A stretch of DNA of 7,767 bases from Desulfobacterales bacterium (GCA_027037575.1 JALVZP010000223.1:1-7767), one strand, 5' to 3'. Positions 1-6,596 are shown, counted from the stretch's first letter. The notes: generated by a model not told the origin, from the letters alone. Numbers and translations are program-made.

Positions 1-135
1 AGGTATCCCATCCCTTATTTCATAGTATATTTTGCAATTGTGGCAAATAAGCCTATCTCTCTCTTCATCATACACAATGTCTCCTTTGCACTTTGGACAA
101 GCAAGTATATCCAGAAGCTCTTTCTTAATACTCAT
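1..135 (-). CDS. Trm112/YcaR (UPF0434) family zinc-ribbon protein, 5' part only
   Basis: The first 45 codons are present; the gene runs off the left edge. The product begins MSIKKELLDILACPKCKGD and continues to an RDGIP motif, the pattern of the small (about 60 aa) Trm112p-like/YcaR family. Two Cys pairs are visible, C13-x2-C16 and C31-x2-C34, making a complete zinc ribbon; many family members keep only one pair. Family knowledge: Trm112 proteins bind and stabilise methyltransferases in eukaryotes and archaea, while the bacterial members are poorly understood. The ATG at 135 is chosen because AAGGAG lies 5 nt upstream (141-146) and the protein start matches the family exactly. The gene lies 83 bp downstream of the pRiA4b-like gene on the same strand but has its own likely promoter. 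It has no evident link to the flagellar operon. Family assignment is confident; function is not known. Confidence 0.88.
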   Translation of the reverse strand, partial: MSIKKELLDILACPKCKGDIVYDEERDRLICHNCKIYYEIRDGIP

Positions 136-165
136 CTCTTCTCCTTTTAAGATTTTTTTAAAAAA

Positions 166-194
166 ATTCTGCTATCTTAATCTGTTATTGTCAA
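166..194 (-). promoter_or_regulatory. sigma-70-type promoter for the Trm112-like gene
   Basis: On the - strand, TTGACA (189-194, a perfect -35) is followed after 17 bp by CAGAAT (166-171, 4 of 6 matches to TATAAT). Transcription would start near 159, about 24 nt before the ATG at 135. The position between two same-strand genes suggests the Trm112-like gene is transcribed independently of the broken gene upstream. Inferred from sequence match and spacing only. Confidence 0.5.
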
Positions 195-218
195 CATTTC
201 AGGCAAACACCAAAACTT

Positions 219-805
219 CTATCTAAATACATCTTTTAGACGTTTATCAGGATCACCAAATACAACCTCTTTTACATCAAAATGTTCTGGATCAAATTCA
301 TCACCAACCCACTCCAGTATTTCTTTATATCTCTCGTTGTCAGGGTCTTTTATAGCTTTCAAAATCTCTTTGTATCCCCAGATCCTCCACAATCTTCAGG
401 GGGACATGCTCTTCTTCCTGCAATACATCTCGGATACTTAACATCCTTTTCTTTAGGAAGTATCTTTTCCAACTTTATTCTGTGTTCCCAATTGTCACCG
501 AAATCATATATATAATCTGCTTCTGGATTTTCCATTAAAAAATAGTCAGCTATTTTCTGTTCCCATCCCGGAAGTACTTCCCAATCAGGGTCAGGAATAC
601 CAATCTCACATTTCCTTCCTGTGGAAGGATCTATAATCTCAAACAAATGGAGATGATAATCTGACCAACCCATAGCATCTTGAATAGCGACATGCAGGTC
701 CCAGAATGTGTAATTCTCTGGAACCTGTATTCTTCGCCAAATCGGTGGCCTAATACCCTTTAAACTGATCTTAAATTGGTATACCCGTTTGAATCTCTTT
801 TTCAT
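219..805 (-). pseudogene. pRiA4b ORF-3-like family protein, broken by a frameshift
   Basis: The first frame runs from the ATG at 805 to a stop at 359-361. It contains the typical family sequence: YQFKISLKGIRPPIWRRIQV near the start, then DLHVAIQDAMGW, DYHLHLFEI, YDFGDNWEH and CPPEDCGG. After CPPEDCGG the family expects VWGY, but the frame reads SGDTKRF and stops. Reading on in the next frame from about 380 gives WGYKEILKAIKDP, then a WVGDEFDPEHFD motif, and ends at a TAG at 219-221, a normal family C-terminus. One missing base next to 381-382 (GTC TGG expected, TC TGG seen) explains it. The start at 805 is preferred over a GTG at 835 because AAGGAGG (814-820) sits 8 nt upstream. The family (Pfam PF07929) is widespread on plasmids and chromosomes and has no firmly known function. 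With both frames otherwise intact, the lesion is either very recent or a sequencing error; in the latter case the gene is functional and encodes about 195 aa. Confidence 0.85.
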
Positions 806-813
806 TATGTTTT

Positions 814-820
814 CCTCCTT
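814..820 (-). promoter_or_regulatory. strong ribosome binding site fixing the pRiA4b-like start
   Basis: AAGGAGG on the - strand, 8 nt before the ATG at 803-805. It lies inside the longer open frame that could begin at a GTG at 835, and decides in favour of the internal ATG. Confidence 0.8.
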
Positions 821-841
821 ATTCTGATTTTCCACAAACTC

Positions 842-870
842 ATTTTATCTAACTTTTATGTTAGGGTTAA
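842..870 (-). promoter_or_regulatory. possible sigma-70 promoter of the pRiA4b-like gene
   Basis: On the - strand TTAACC (865-870, 4 of 6 matches to TTGACA), a 17-bp spacer, then TAAAAT (842-847, 5 of 6 to TATAAT). The start site would be near 835, leaving a leader of about 30 nt before the ATG at 805. The -35 element lies inside the palindrome at 856-875. In AT-rich DNA such matches occur by chance, so the call is weak. Confidence 0.35.
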
Positions 871-875
871 CATAA
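856..875. promoter_or_regulatory. 20-bp palindrome, operator-like
   Basis: Perfect 8-bp arms TTATGTTA and TAACATAA separated by GGGT. The site overlaps the -35 and spacer of the proposed leftward promoter, the usual place for a dimeric repressor to bind. It is not followed by a T-run on either strand and lies between divergent genes, so a terminator is unlikely. The binding protein is unknown. Confidence 0.4.
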
Positions 876-938
876 TCTTCGAAAGACTCCAATTCCATCT
901 GAAGCAAAACATCTTCTTTAATAAAAGGATCTACTGTG

Positions 939-974
939 TCAAAATTTCACATGTATGACAAATTGTCACATATA
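939..974 (+). promoter_or_regulatory. two direct repeats, candidate enhancer for a sigma-54 activator
   Basis: Two 17-bp units, 939-955 and 958-974, match at 13 of 17 positions with a 19-bp offset, close to two helical turns. Both share the block TCACAT. The second unit overlaps a small inverted repeat, TGACAA-A-TTGTCA at 956-968. The repeats lie about 65-100 bp upstream of the start site predicted from the -24/-12 promoter at 1012-1028, the distance at which activators of sigma-54 polymerase (FleQ/FlrC/NtrC-like) normally bind. The role is inferred from position and symmetry; the activator is not in the window. Confidence 0.4.
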
Positions 975-1011
975 CCAAAATTCCCTCACCAAATACTTCC
1001 TTAATTTTCTA

Positions 1012-1028
1012 TTGGCACAGATCTTGAT
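1012..1028 (+). promoter_or_regulatory. sigma-54 (-24/-12) promoter of the flagellar operon
   Basis: TTGGCAC-N5-TTGAT matches the consensus TTGGCAC-N5-TTGCW at every specified position except the C of the -12 GC, which is A here. GG (1014-1015) and the -12 G (1026) have the correct spacing. Transcription would start near 1038, 18 nt before the flhA ATG at 1056. Sigma-54 control of structural flagellar genes is well established in several phyla, so the context supports the call. The A at -12 would be expected to weaken the site. Confidence 0.7.
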
Positions 1029-1055
1029 AAAGAACTTTAGCAAAAGGGAAAGGAA

Positions 1056-3122
1056 ATGAAGTGGTTTAATAAAATAGATGTGATTGCTGCTGTTGGCTTT
1101 GTAATGATCATCATAATGATGGTGATCCCTATTCCTCCTTTTATGCTTGATCTTCTACTCTCTTTTAATATCAGCTTCTCTTTAATGATCCTGCTTGTCT
1201 CAATGTATATCTCTCATCCATTAGAGCTTTCTGCATTTCCCTCAATACTTCTTATGGCCACACTTTTCAGGCTTTCCCTCAATATCTCATCCACACGACT
1301 AATACTCCTTCATGGAGACAGAGGTCCTCTTGCAGCAGGAAGGGTAATACATTCCTTTGGTCAATTTGTTGTTGGTGGAAACTATGTAGTTGGATTCATT
1401 GTTTTTCTGATCTTGGTGGTAATCAACTTCATTGTAATAACAAAGGGAGCAGGAAGGATAGCAGAGGTTGCAGCAAGATTTACCCTGGATGCAATGCCTG
1501 GAAAGCAGATGAGCATAGATGCAGATCTTAATGCAGGAATTATTGATGAAAAGGAGGCCAGAAAGAGGAGAGAAGAGATTGCAAGGGAAGCAGATTTTTA
1601 TGGTGCAATGGATGGCGCAAGTAAATTTGTAAGGGGAGATGCAATAGCATCCCTTATCATAACAGCAATAAATATACTTGCTGGTTTAATCATAGGTGTT
1701 CTTCAGAAAGGAATGCCCATAGCAAAGGCTGCACATACATACACCATCCTTACAGTAGGAGATGGTCTGGTAAGTCAGATACCAGCACTTATTGTCTCTA
1801 CAGCAGCAGGGATCGTAATTTCAAGGGCATCCTCTACATCAAACCTTGCAGAAGAAATGGGTTCTCAGCTTTTTTCATATCCAAAGGCAATACAGACAGC
1901 ATCCTTTATCCTCCTTGGGCTTGGGCTTATTCCAGGACTTCCCCATATTCCCTTCCTGATCTTAGGACTATTTATGGGGGCATTTGGACTCCTGAAGGAC
2001 AGACTGAAGAGAAATGTAGAGGAAGAAGAGGAAGAAAAGGAGGAGCAGGAAGAAGAGATAAGGATTGTTCCCCCTGATCCTATAAGCATAGAAATAGGTT
2101 ATAGGCTAATCAGCTTGGTTGATGTGGAGCAGGGTGGAGATATTTTAGAAAGGATAAAGATGGTCAGGAAAAAATATGCACAGGAAAAGGGATTTATCCT
2201 TCCTCCAGTTAGGATCAAGGACAACTTAGAGCTTTCTCCCAATGAATATGTGATCCTCATAAAAGGGGTTGAGGTGGCAAGAGGTGAGCTTATGATAGGA
2301 CACTTTCTTGCAATAAATCCCGGGAATGTAAAAGGGGATATTCAGGGAATTCCCACAACTGATCCTGTATTTGGACTTCCTTCAAAGTGGATAAAGGAGG
2401 CAAATGTAAAGACTGCAAAGGAGCTTGGATATACAGTAGTAGATCCTGCAACAGTTCTTATGACACACTTTACAGAGATTGTAAAATCATATTGCCATGA
2501 GCTCTTAGATAGGGAAGAGGTCCAGGCATTAATTGATAATATAAAGCAGACCCATCCAAGGGTTGTAGAAGAGCTAATACCAAATCTTCTCACACTTGGG
2601 GCAGTCCAGAAGGTTCTTCAGAACCTGCTTAAAGAGCAGGTCCCTATCAGGGATCTTGTAACAATACTTGAGGCACTTGCAGACTATGCATCTGTTACAA
2701 AGGACCCTGATGTCCTGACAGAGTATGTAAGAGAGAGGATAGGAAGACATATTGTTAAGCAGTATTTAGAGGATGGAAAACTCTATGTTGCCACATTGGA
2801 TCATGAACTGGAAAACATTATAGAGCAATCAATAAAGGAAACGAGCTTTGGCCCATATCCTGTCCTTCCTCCTGATATCCTGAATGGATTTCTTTCAGAG
2901 CTAAATGAAAAGATAAAGAAGCTTGGGTCTGAAGGGCATCTTCCTATTATTCTCTGTTCTCCCAATGTAAGGAGATTTGTAAGGAAGCTTACAGAAAGAA
3001 GCATGCCAAATCTGATTGTCCTTTCCTATTCTGAGATACCAAGGGAAGTAAAGATAAATTCTGTTGGAATAATAAGGGTAAGAAGAAATGAAGATAAGGA
3101 AGTTTCAGGCAAAGACAACTAA
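1056..3122 (+). CDS. flhA: FlhA, flagellar type III export gate protein
   Basis: The 688-aa product is full length for FlhA. The N-terminal half (about 1-315) is membrane-embedded with about eight hydrophobic segments and carries the FHIPEP signature region with the long cytoplasmic loop around 130-195. Residues known to matter in Salmonella FlhA appear conserved with a constant offset of 13: R81 (R94), R134 (R147), R141 (R154), D145 (D158), K190 (K203) and D195 (D208). A very acidic linker follows at 321-334 (VEEEEEEKEEQEEE), leading to the soluble C-terminal domain that forms the nonameric ring and docks export chaperones. The protein couples proton flow to export of rod, hook and filament subunits. 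It is the first gene of the operon, behind a sigma-54 promoter, with GGGAAAGG just before the ATG. Its last 35 nt overlap flhF. flhB, often the upstream neighbour, is absent here. Confidence 0.98.
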   Translation: MKWFNKIDVIAAVGFVMIIIMMVIPIPPFMLDLLLSFNISFSLMILLVSMYISHPLELSAFPSILLMATLFRLSLNISSTRLILLHGDRGPLAAGRVIHSFGQFVVGGNYVVGFIVFLILVVINFIVITKGAGRIAEVAARFTLDAMPGKQMSIDADLNAGIIDEKEARKRREEIAREADFYGAMDGASKFVRGDAIASLIITAINILAGLIIGVLQKGMPIAKAAHTYTILTVGDGLVSQIPALIVSTAAGIVISRASSTSNLAEEMGSQLFSYPKAIQTASFILLGLGLIPGLPHIPFLILGLFMGAFGLLKDRLKRNVEEEEEEKEEQEEEIRIVPPDPISIEIGYRLISLVDVEQGGDILERIKMVRKKYAQEKGFILPPVRIKDNLELSPNEYVILIKGVEVARGELMIGHFLAINPGNVKGDIQGIPTTDPVFGLPSKWIKEANVKTAKELGYTVVDPATVLMTHFTEIVKSYCHELLDREEVQALIDNIKQTHPRVVEELIPNLLTLGAVQKVLQNLLKEQVPIRDLVTILEALADYASVTKDPDVLTEYVRERIGRHIVKQYLEDGKLYVATLDHELENIIEQSIKETSFGPYPVLPPDILNGFLSELNEKIKKLGSEGHLPIILCSPNVRRFVRKLTERSMPNLIVLSYSEIPREVKINSVGIIRVRRNEDKEVSGKDN

Positions 3123-4179
3123 GGAAGCATTAGAAAAGGCAAAAAAAGAATTAGGACCTGATGCACTAATACTCTCTGTAAAAAAGGGTGGCCTTTTAAA
3201 CAAATATGTAGAAGTGACTGCAGCAATAGATAATCCCCAGGAACTTATAGAAGAAACAAAGGATATAAAGGTTGATGCAATAAGTGAATTGAGCATGATT
3301 CAGGATCAAATAAAGGAGATAAAAGAGATAATAAGATCACTTATTCCTAAGGGATCATTTGGAAGCAGTGTAATCCCATTCTTCCAGCAAGTAAGGAAAA
3401 GAGGGATATCTGAAGAGATAGCACTTCGCATTATTGAGGCACTTGAGGAAGGAATACTAAAGGATGGACTTGATAGAGATATCTCCTTAAAGGATTTTCT
3501 GTATGAACTATTATCAAAGCTGGTAGAGATACATCCTCCGATCTATGAAACAGAAAAGAGGATAGCCCTCTTTATAGGACCAACAGGTTCAGGAAAGACT
3601 ACCACATTGGCAAAGATTGCAGGTCAGCTACTGAAGAACAGCTTTGAGATTGGACTCATATCCTTAAATGATAAGCCAGAGAGCTCCCTTACATTAGAGT
3701 TTTATGCAGAGATGTTTCAGATCCCTGTCTCTATAGTAAAGGATGAATCTGAGTTGAGAAATGCAATCAGCTCTTATGAAGATAAGGATTTTATCCTTGT
3801 AGATACCCCGGGTATTGGTCTGAGCAGGGAATTGATAAAGAAGAAAATGATAGATCAGATAAGGATATTAGGACAGCCATTAATATACATGGTCCTGGAT
3901 ATAAGGATGAAGGAAGAAGAGATCCTGAGTCTTATACAGAAAATAAGGCCAATAGAGATCAATTCCCTTATATTTACAAGGGTAGATGAGGCAGAGACGG
4001 TAGGGACGATGTTTAATCAGATGATCTATACAGGCAAGCCCCTTTCTTACATAGGAACAGGAAGTTCTGTTCCAGATGATATAGAGCTTTTAACCCCATT
4101 TAGACTTATAGAGCTAATAATAAACAGAGGAGAAGAGGATGTTGAAAGAGGCAAAGGAATACGTAAGGGATACGAATAG
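3088..4179 (+). CDS. flhF: FlhF, SRP-type GTPase for flagellar placement, with divergent GTPase motifs
   Basis: The 363 aa match FlhF in length and layout: a short B domain starting MKIRKFQAKTTKEALEKAKK and ELGPDALILS, a linker and N domain (about 60-155), and a G domain (about 158-345). The P-loop GPTGSGKTTTLAKIAG (164-179) is intact, as is the closing TGSSVPDDI. Other motifs differ. The DTYRIGA motif is missing, replaced by NDKPESS around 195-201 with one residue less. DTAGR is DTPGIGLS (239-246), and TKxDE is TRVDE (297-301). FlhF normally dimerises with GTP bound and marks the site of basal body assembly at the membrane. The start is fixed by the conserved N-terminus even though it overlaps flhA by 35 nt; flhG overlaps its end by 41 nt. 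Identity as FlhF is firm; normal GTP hydrolysis is doubtful. Confidence 0.93.
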   Translation: MKIRKFQAKTTKEALEKAKKELGPDALILSVKKGGLLNKYVEVTAAIDNPQELIEETKDIKVDAISELSMIQDQIKEIKEIIRSLIPKGSFGSSVIPFFQQVRKRGISEEIALRIIEALEEGILKDGLDRDISLKDFLYELLSKLVEIHPPIYETEKRIALFIGPTGSGKTTTLAKIAGQLLKNSFEIGLISLNDKPESSLTLEFYAEMFQIPVSIVKDESELRNAISSYEDKDFILVDTPGIGLSRELIKKKMIDQIRILGQPLIYMVLDIRMKEEEILSLIQKIRPIEINSLIFTRVDEAETVGTMFNQMIYTGKPLSYIGTGSSVPDDIELLTPFRLIELIINRGEEDVERGKGIRKGYE

Positions 4180-5041
4180 GCTTTTTGAGTCAGGTTACCT
4201 GAGGAAGGTAGCAAAAGGAGAAAATACAAGGGTCTTATCTATTACAAGTGGAAAGGGAGGAGTAGGAAAGACAAATATTGCCACAAATCTTGCATGTGCG
4301 TTAGTTGAGATAGGGAAAAAGGTCCTGGTGTTTGATGCAGATCTTGGTCTTGCAAATATAGATATAATCCTTGGAATTACTCCAGAATATACCATAGAGC
4401 ATGTAATAAAAGGGAAAAAAAGACTTTCAGATATAATAGTTAAGACCGAAGAAGGAATACATATACTTCCAAGCAGCTCTGGAATAGAGGAGCTCACAAA
4501 TCTTTCCCTTTTTCAGAAAAAGAGGCTTATAGAAGAGTTTTCTCTTTTAAATGATACATATGACTTCATCATAATAGATACACCTGCAGGCATTTCATCG
4601 AACGTAATCTATTTTAATCTGGCAGCAAATGAGATCATAAACATAGTTGAGCCTGATCCCACCTCTTTTACCGATGCTTATGCATTAATGAAGGTGCTTT
4701 CTATTAAGTATGGGATTAAAGAATTTAATATTGTTTTAAATTGCGTGGATTCAGAGGGACAGGCAAGGAGTCTCTTCCAAAAATTGAGCATGATATGTGA
4801 GAGGTTTCTGGAGGTAAAGTTGAATTACCTGGGATATGTGTTTAAAGACAAGAAATTAGTAGATGCAGTGAGAAAACAGAGGCCTGTAATCCTTTTATAT
4901 CCATATTCAAAGTCAAGCAGGTGTATCTATAACCTAAGGGATAGGCTTTGTTCAATAGAGCCAGCTAAAGGCGCTGGTTTCAAAAGATTCTTAAATAGAC
5001 TATTTGGCAAGGGAGGAAGGATACCTAATGAAGAGATTTAA
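4139..5041 (+). CDS. flhG: FlhG (YlxH/FleN), MinD-like ATPase controlling flagellar number
   Basis: The 300-aa ParA/MinD-type ATPase has the deviant Walker A SGKGGVGKTN (37-46, signature K39 and K44), the switch I DADLGLANID (66-75) and switch II DTPAG (147-151). The C-terminal stretch GFKRFLNRLFGKGG (about 280-293) is a basic amphipathic helix closely resembling the MinD membrane-targeting helix, so membrane binding of the ATP dimer is expected. FlhG proteins normally begin with a DQAxxLR helix that stimulates FlhF. Here the equivalent position reads D11-T-N-R-L-F, so only the Asp is clearly kept. The ATG at 4139 has AGAGGAG (4126-4132) 6 nt upstream and is the only reasonable start. It overlaps flhF by 41 nt and fliA by 14 nt. 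The flhF-flhG-fliA neighbourhood separates it from cell-division MinD. Confidence 0.95.
   Translation: MLKEAKEYVRDTNRLFESGYLRKVAKGENTRVLSITSGKGGVGKTNIATNLACALVEIGKKVLVFDADLGLANIDIILGITPEYTIEHVIKGKKRLSDIIVKTEEGIHILPSSSGIEELTNLSLFQKKRLIEEFSLLNDTYDFIIIDTPAGISSNVIYFNLAANEIINIVEPDPTSFTDAYALMKVLSIKYGIKEFNIVLNCVDSEGQARSLFQKLSMICERFLEVKLNYLGYVFKDKKLVDAVRKQRPVILLYPYSKSSRCIYNLRDRLCSIEPAKGAGFKRFLNRLFGKGGRIPNEEI
5011..5020 (+). promoter_or_regulatory. ribosome binding site of fliA inside flhG
   Basis: GGGAGGAAGG lies 7 nt before the ATG at 5028 and within the last codons of flhG. It selects this ATG over an in-frame TTG at 5004, which would lie ahead of the site. Confidence 0.75.
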
Positions 5042-5810
5042 TCAAACACAGACAGTAAGGGCATATCAGGAGATCCAGAAGAATAACAGGGAAGAGATGA
5101 TACTCAAGTATCTGCCATTAGTAAAACACATTGTAGATAGGATGGATATTTATCTTATGCCGTATGTGAGCAAGGATGATCTCATAGAGGCAGGAATACT
5201 GGGTCTTATTGATGCAGTTGATAAATATGATCCTGAAAAGAATTGCAAATTCAGCACCTATGCAAGATTCAGGATAAAAGGTGCTATTATGGATGAACTA
5301 AGATCTCTGGATATACTTCCAAAGTCTATGAGACAGAAATCAAGGCAGATAGAAGAAGCCTATTCCAGACTGGAAAATAGTCTTGGAAGAGCACCAACAG
5401 ACAAAGAAATGGCAGATGAGCTTGGTATAACAGAGGAGAAATATAATAAGCTCCTGTATGAGATAAGAAGTGCCTTTGTTATTAACTTTGATGATTTTAA
5501 GAGCCTTAAAGTGGATGAAGAGGATAATGATGGATTTGAGGCATTACTTAAAAGTGAAGAACCTACTCCTGATAAGAATGCCCTTTTTAAAGAGATGTCA
5601 GAGATACTTGCAGAAGAGATAGAGAGGCTCCCTGAAAGGGCAAGATTGGTAATTACACTTTATTATTATGAAGATCTTACCATAACAGAGATTGCAAAGA
5701 TATTAGGTCTTGCAAAATCTACAGTCTCAGAAATACACACAAAGGCACTTCTTACTTTAAGAACAAGGTTAAAAAAGAGGCTTAATATGGGAGAGGATAA
5801 AAATGGATAA
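5028..5810 (+). CDS. fliA: FliA, sigma-28 factor for late flagellar genes
   Basis: The 260-aa sigma-70 family protein has FliA-type regions. Region 2 spans about 24-95, with LVKHIVDRM, DDLIEAGILGLIDAVDKYDP and STYARFRIKGAIMDELRSLD (76-95); the last is the -10 recognition segment typical of sigma-28 rather than SigB/SigF. Region 3 spans about 105-180 (RAPTDKEMADELGI). Region 4 spans about 190-250, with LPERARLVITLYYYEDLTITEIA and the helix-turn-helix GLAKSTVSEIHTKALLTLR. FliA directs transcription of flagellin, motor and chemotaxis genes once the hook-basal body is finished, and is normally held by FlgM; no flgM is visible here. The ATG at 5028 is chosen because of the GGGAGGAAGG site upstream. 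The gene overlaps flhG by 14 nt and flgB by 8 nt, so its translation is probably coupled to both. Confidence 0.95.
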   Translation: MKRFNQTQTVRAYQEIQKNNREEMILKYLPLVKHIVDRMDIYLMPYVSKDDLIEAGILGLIDAVDKYDPEKNCKFSTYARFRIKGAIMDELRSLDILPKSMRQKSRQIEEAYSRLENSLGRAPTDKEMADELGITEEKYNKLLYEIRSAFVINFDDFKSLKVDEEDNDGFEALLKSEEPTPDKNALFKEMSEILAEEIERLPERARLVITLYYYEDLTITEIAKILGLAKSTVSEIHTKALLTLRTRLKKRLNMGEDKNG

Positions 5811-6189
5811 GGTAATAAATGAGCTTGGGCTATATCTTTCTCTTTGCAAACTAAGGCATGAGATAATTGCAGGAAACATTGCAAATGCAGAAACCCCATT
5901 TTACAGGGCATTTGATCTTGTATTCAAAGATATGTTCGACCAAAACCCCAATATCCGATTTGTTCAAATGAGGGTAACCAATAGCAGGCATATCAGTGCC
6001 AATTCACCATTTAGTCCATCTCCAAAGCTCATTCCAGCACCAGTCTTTACAGTAGGAAAGGATCAAAACAGAGTGGATCTGGAATATCAGATCTCACAAC
6101 TTGCTGAAAATACAATGAACTATGAGATAGCAACACAGCTTTTAGCAAAGAAGTTTGAGGAGATAAAGCTCGCTATTGAAGGGAGGTAA
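5803..6189 (+). CDS. flgB: FlgB, flagellar proximal rod protein
   Basis: The 128 aa are normal for FlgB. The N-terminal helix carries the rod/hook signature NIANAETPFYRA (25-36; usual form NIANxDTPGYxA), and the C-terminal helix (about 95-128, with NTMNYEIATQLLAKKFEEIKLAI) completes the coiled-coil that packs into the rod. FlgB is exported by the type III apparatus without cleavage and forms the part of the rod next to the MS ring together with FliE, FlgC and FlgF. The ATG lies inside the 3' end of fliA, with GGGAGAGG about 6 nt upstream. The usual Gly of TPGY is Phe here, a minor deviation. flgC follows after 5 nt. Confidence 0.94.
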   Translation: MDKVINELGLYLSLCKLRHEIIAGNIANAETPFYRAFDLVFKDMFDQNPNIRFVQMRVTNSRHISANSPFSPSPKLIPAPVFTVGKDQNRVDLEYQISQLAENTMNYEIATQLLAKKFEEIKLAIEGR

Positions 6190-6194
6190 GGAAG

Positions 6195-6596
6195 ATGGAG
6201 CCATATATAGCATTTAAGGTGGCTGCAGCAGGTCTTATGGTTCAAAGACTAAGGATGAATATTATCTCAAGCAATATAGCAAATGTAGAGACAACGAGGA
6301 CCCCATCTGGTGGTCCATATAGAAGAAAGGATCTGGTAGTTATGGCAGTTCCTGTTAATAAGGATATATATGCAGTTGCTCCTGTTTCCATAATAAATGA
6401 TCCACGGCCATTTAAAGTAGTATATGATCCATCACATCCAGATGCAGATAAAGATGGGTATGTCAGGTTTCCTAATGTAAAGCCTATGGAGGAGATGGTT
6501 AATATGATATCTGCGCTCAGGGCATATGAGGCAAATATAGCAGTAATAAATAATACAAAGGAAATGTCACTAAAGACTCTGGAGCTACTTAGATAA
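6195..6596 (+). CDS. flgC: FlgC, flagellar proximal rod protein
   Basis: The 133 aa match FlgC end to end. The N-terminal rod signature SSNIANVETTRTPSGGPYRR (25-44) has the extended TRTPxGGPYRRK form characteristic of FlgC. The middle has NDPRPFKVVYDPSHPDADKDGYVRFPNV (68-95), and the C-terminal helix MVNMISALRAYEANIAVINNTKEM (101-124) is the family's standard ending. It assembles with FlgB into the proximal rod. GGGAGGTAAGGAAG lies directly before the ATG. Its TAA stop shares a base with the ATG of the next ORF (TAATG at 6594-6598), so the two are probably translationally coupled. Confidence 0.96.
   Translation: MEPYIAFKVAAAGLMVQRLRMNIISSNIANVETTRTPSGGPYRRKDLVVMAVPVNKDIYAVAPVSIINDPRPFKVVYDPSHPDADKDGYVRFPNVKPMEEMVNMISALRAYEANIAVINNTKEMSLKTLELLR

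Noticed and set aside
152..167. Perfect T7A7 palindrome ATTTTTTTAAAAAAAT
   Set aside because: It has no loop and no GC stem, so it is not a terminator; it overlaps the -10 of the Trm112-like promoter and is probably just an A/T tract.
376..388. Programmed frameshift in the pRiA4b-like gene
   Set aside because: No classical slippery heptamer or following stem is apparent, and this family is not known to use recoding; mutation or sequencing error is simpler.
32..515. Plus-strand open frames opposite the Trm112-like and pRiA4b-like genes
   Set aside because: They are antisense to genes with clear family matches, have no ribosome sites and encode low-complexity Ser/Phe-rich sequence.
803..835. 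GTG start at 835 for the pRiA4b-like gene
   Set aside because: No ribosome site precedes it, and AAGGAGG correctly precedes the ATG at 805, where family homology begins. The GTG also coincides with the predicted transcript start.
2014..2060. Simple purine repeat (GAAGAGGAAGAA type) in flhA as a phase-variation tract
   Set aside because: It is a mixed GAA/GAG codon run encoding the acidic linker normal between the FlhA domains, not a uniform short tandem repeat.
4195..4497. 100-codon antisense frame within flhG
   Set aside because: It lies opposite conserved Walker A and switch motifs, with no ribosome site or recognisable product.
5004..5030. Earlier TTG start for fliA giving eight extra residues
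   Set aside because: The strong GGGAGGAAGG site lies downstream of the TTG and is correctly spaced for the ATG at 5028; the extra residues are not family-like.
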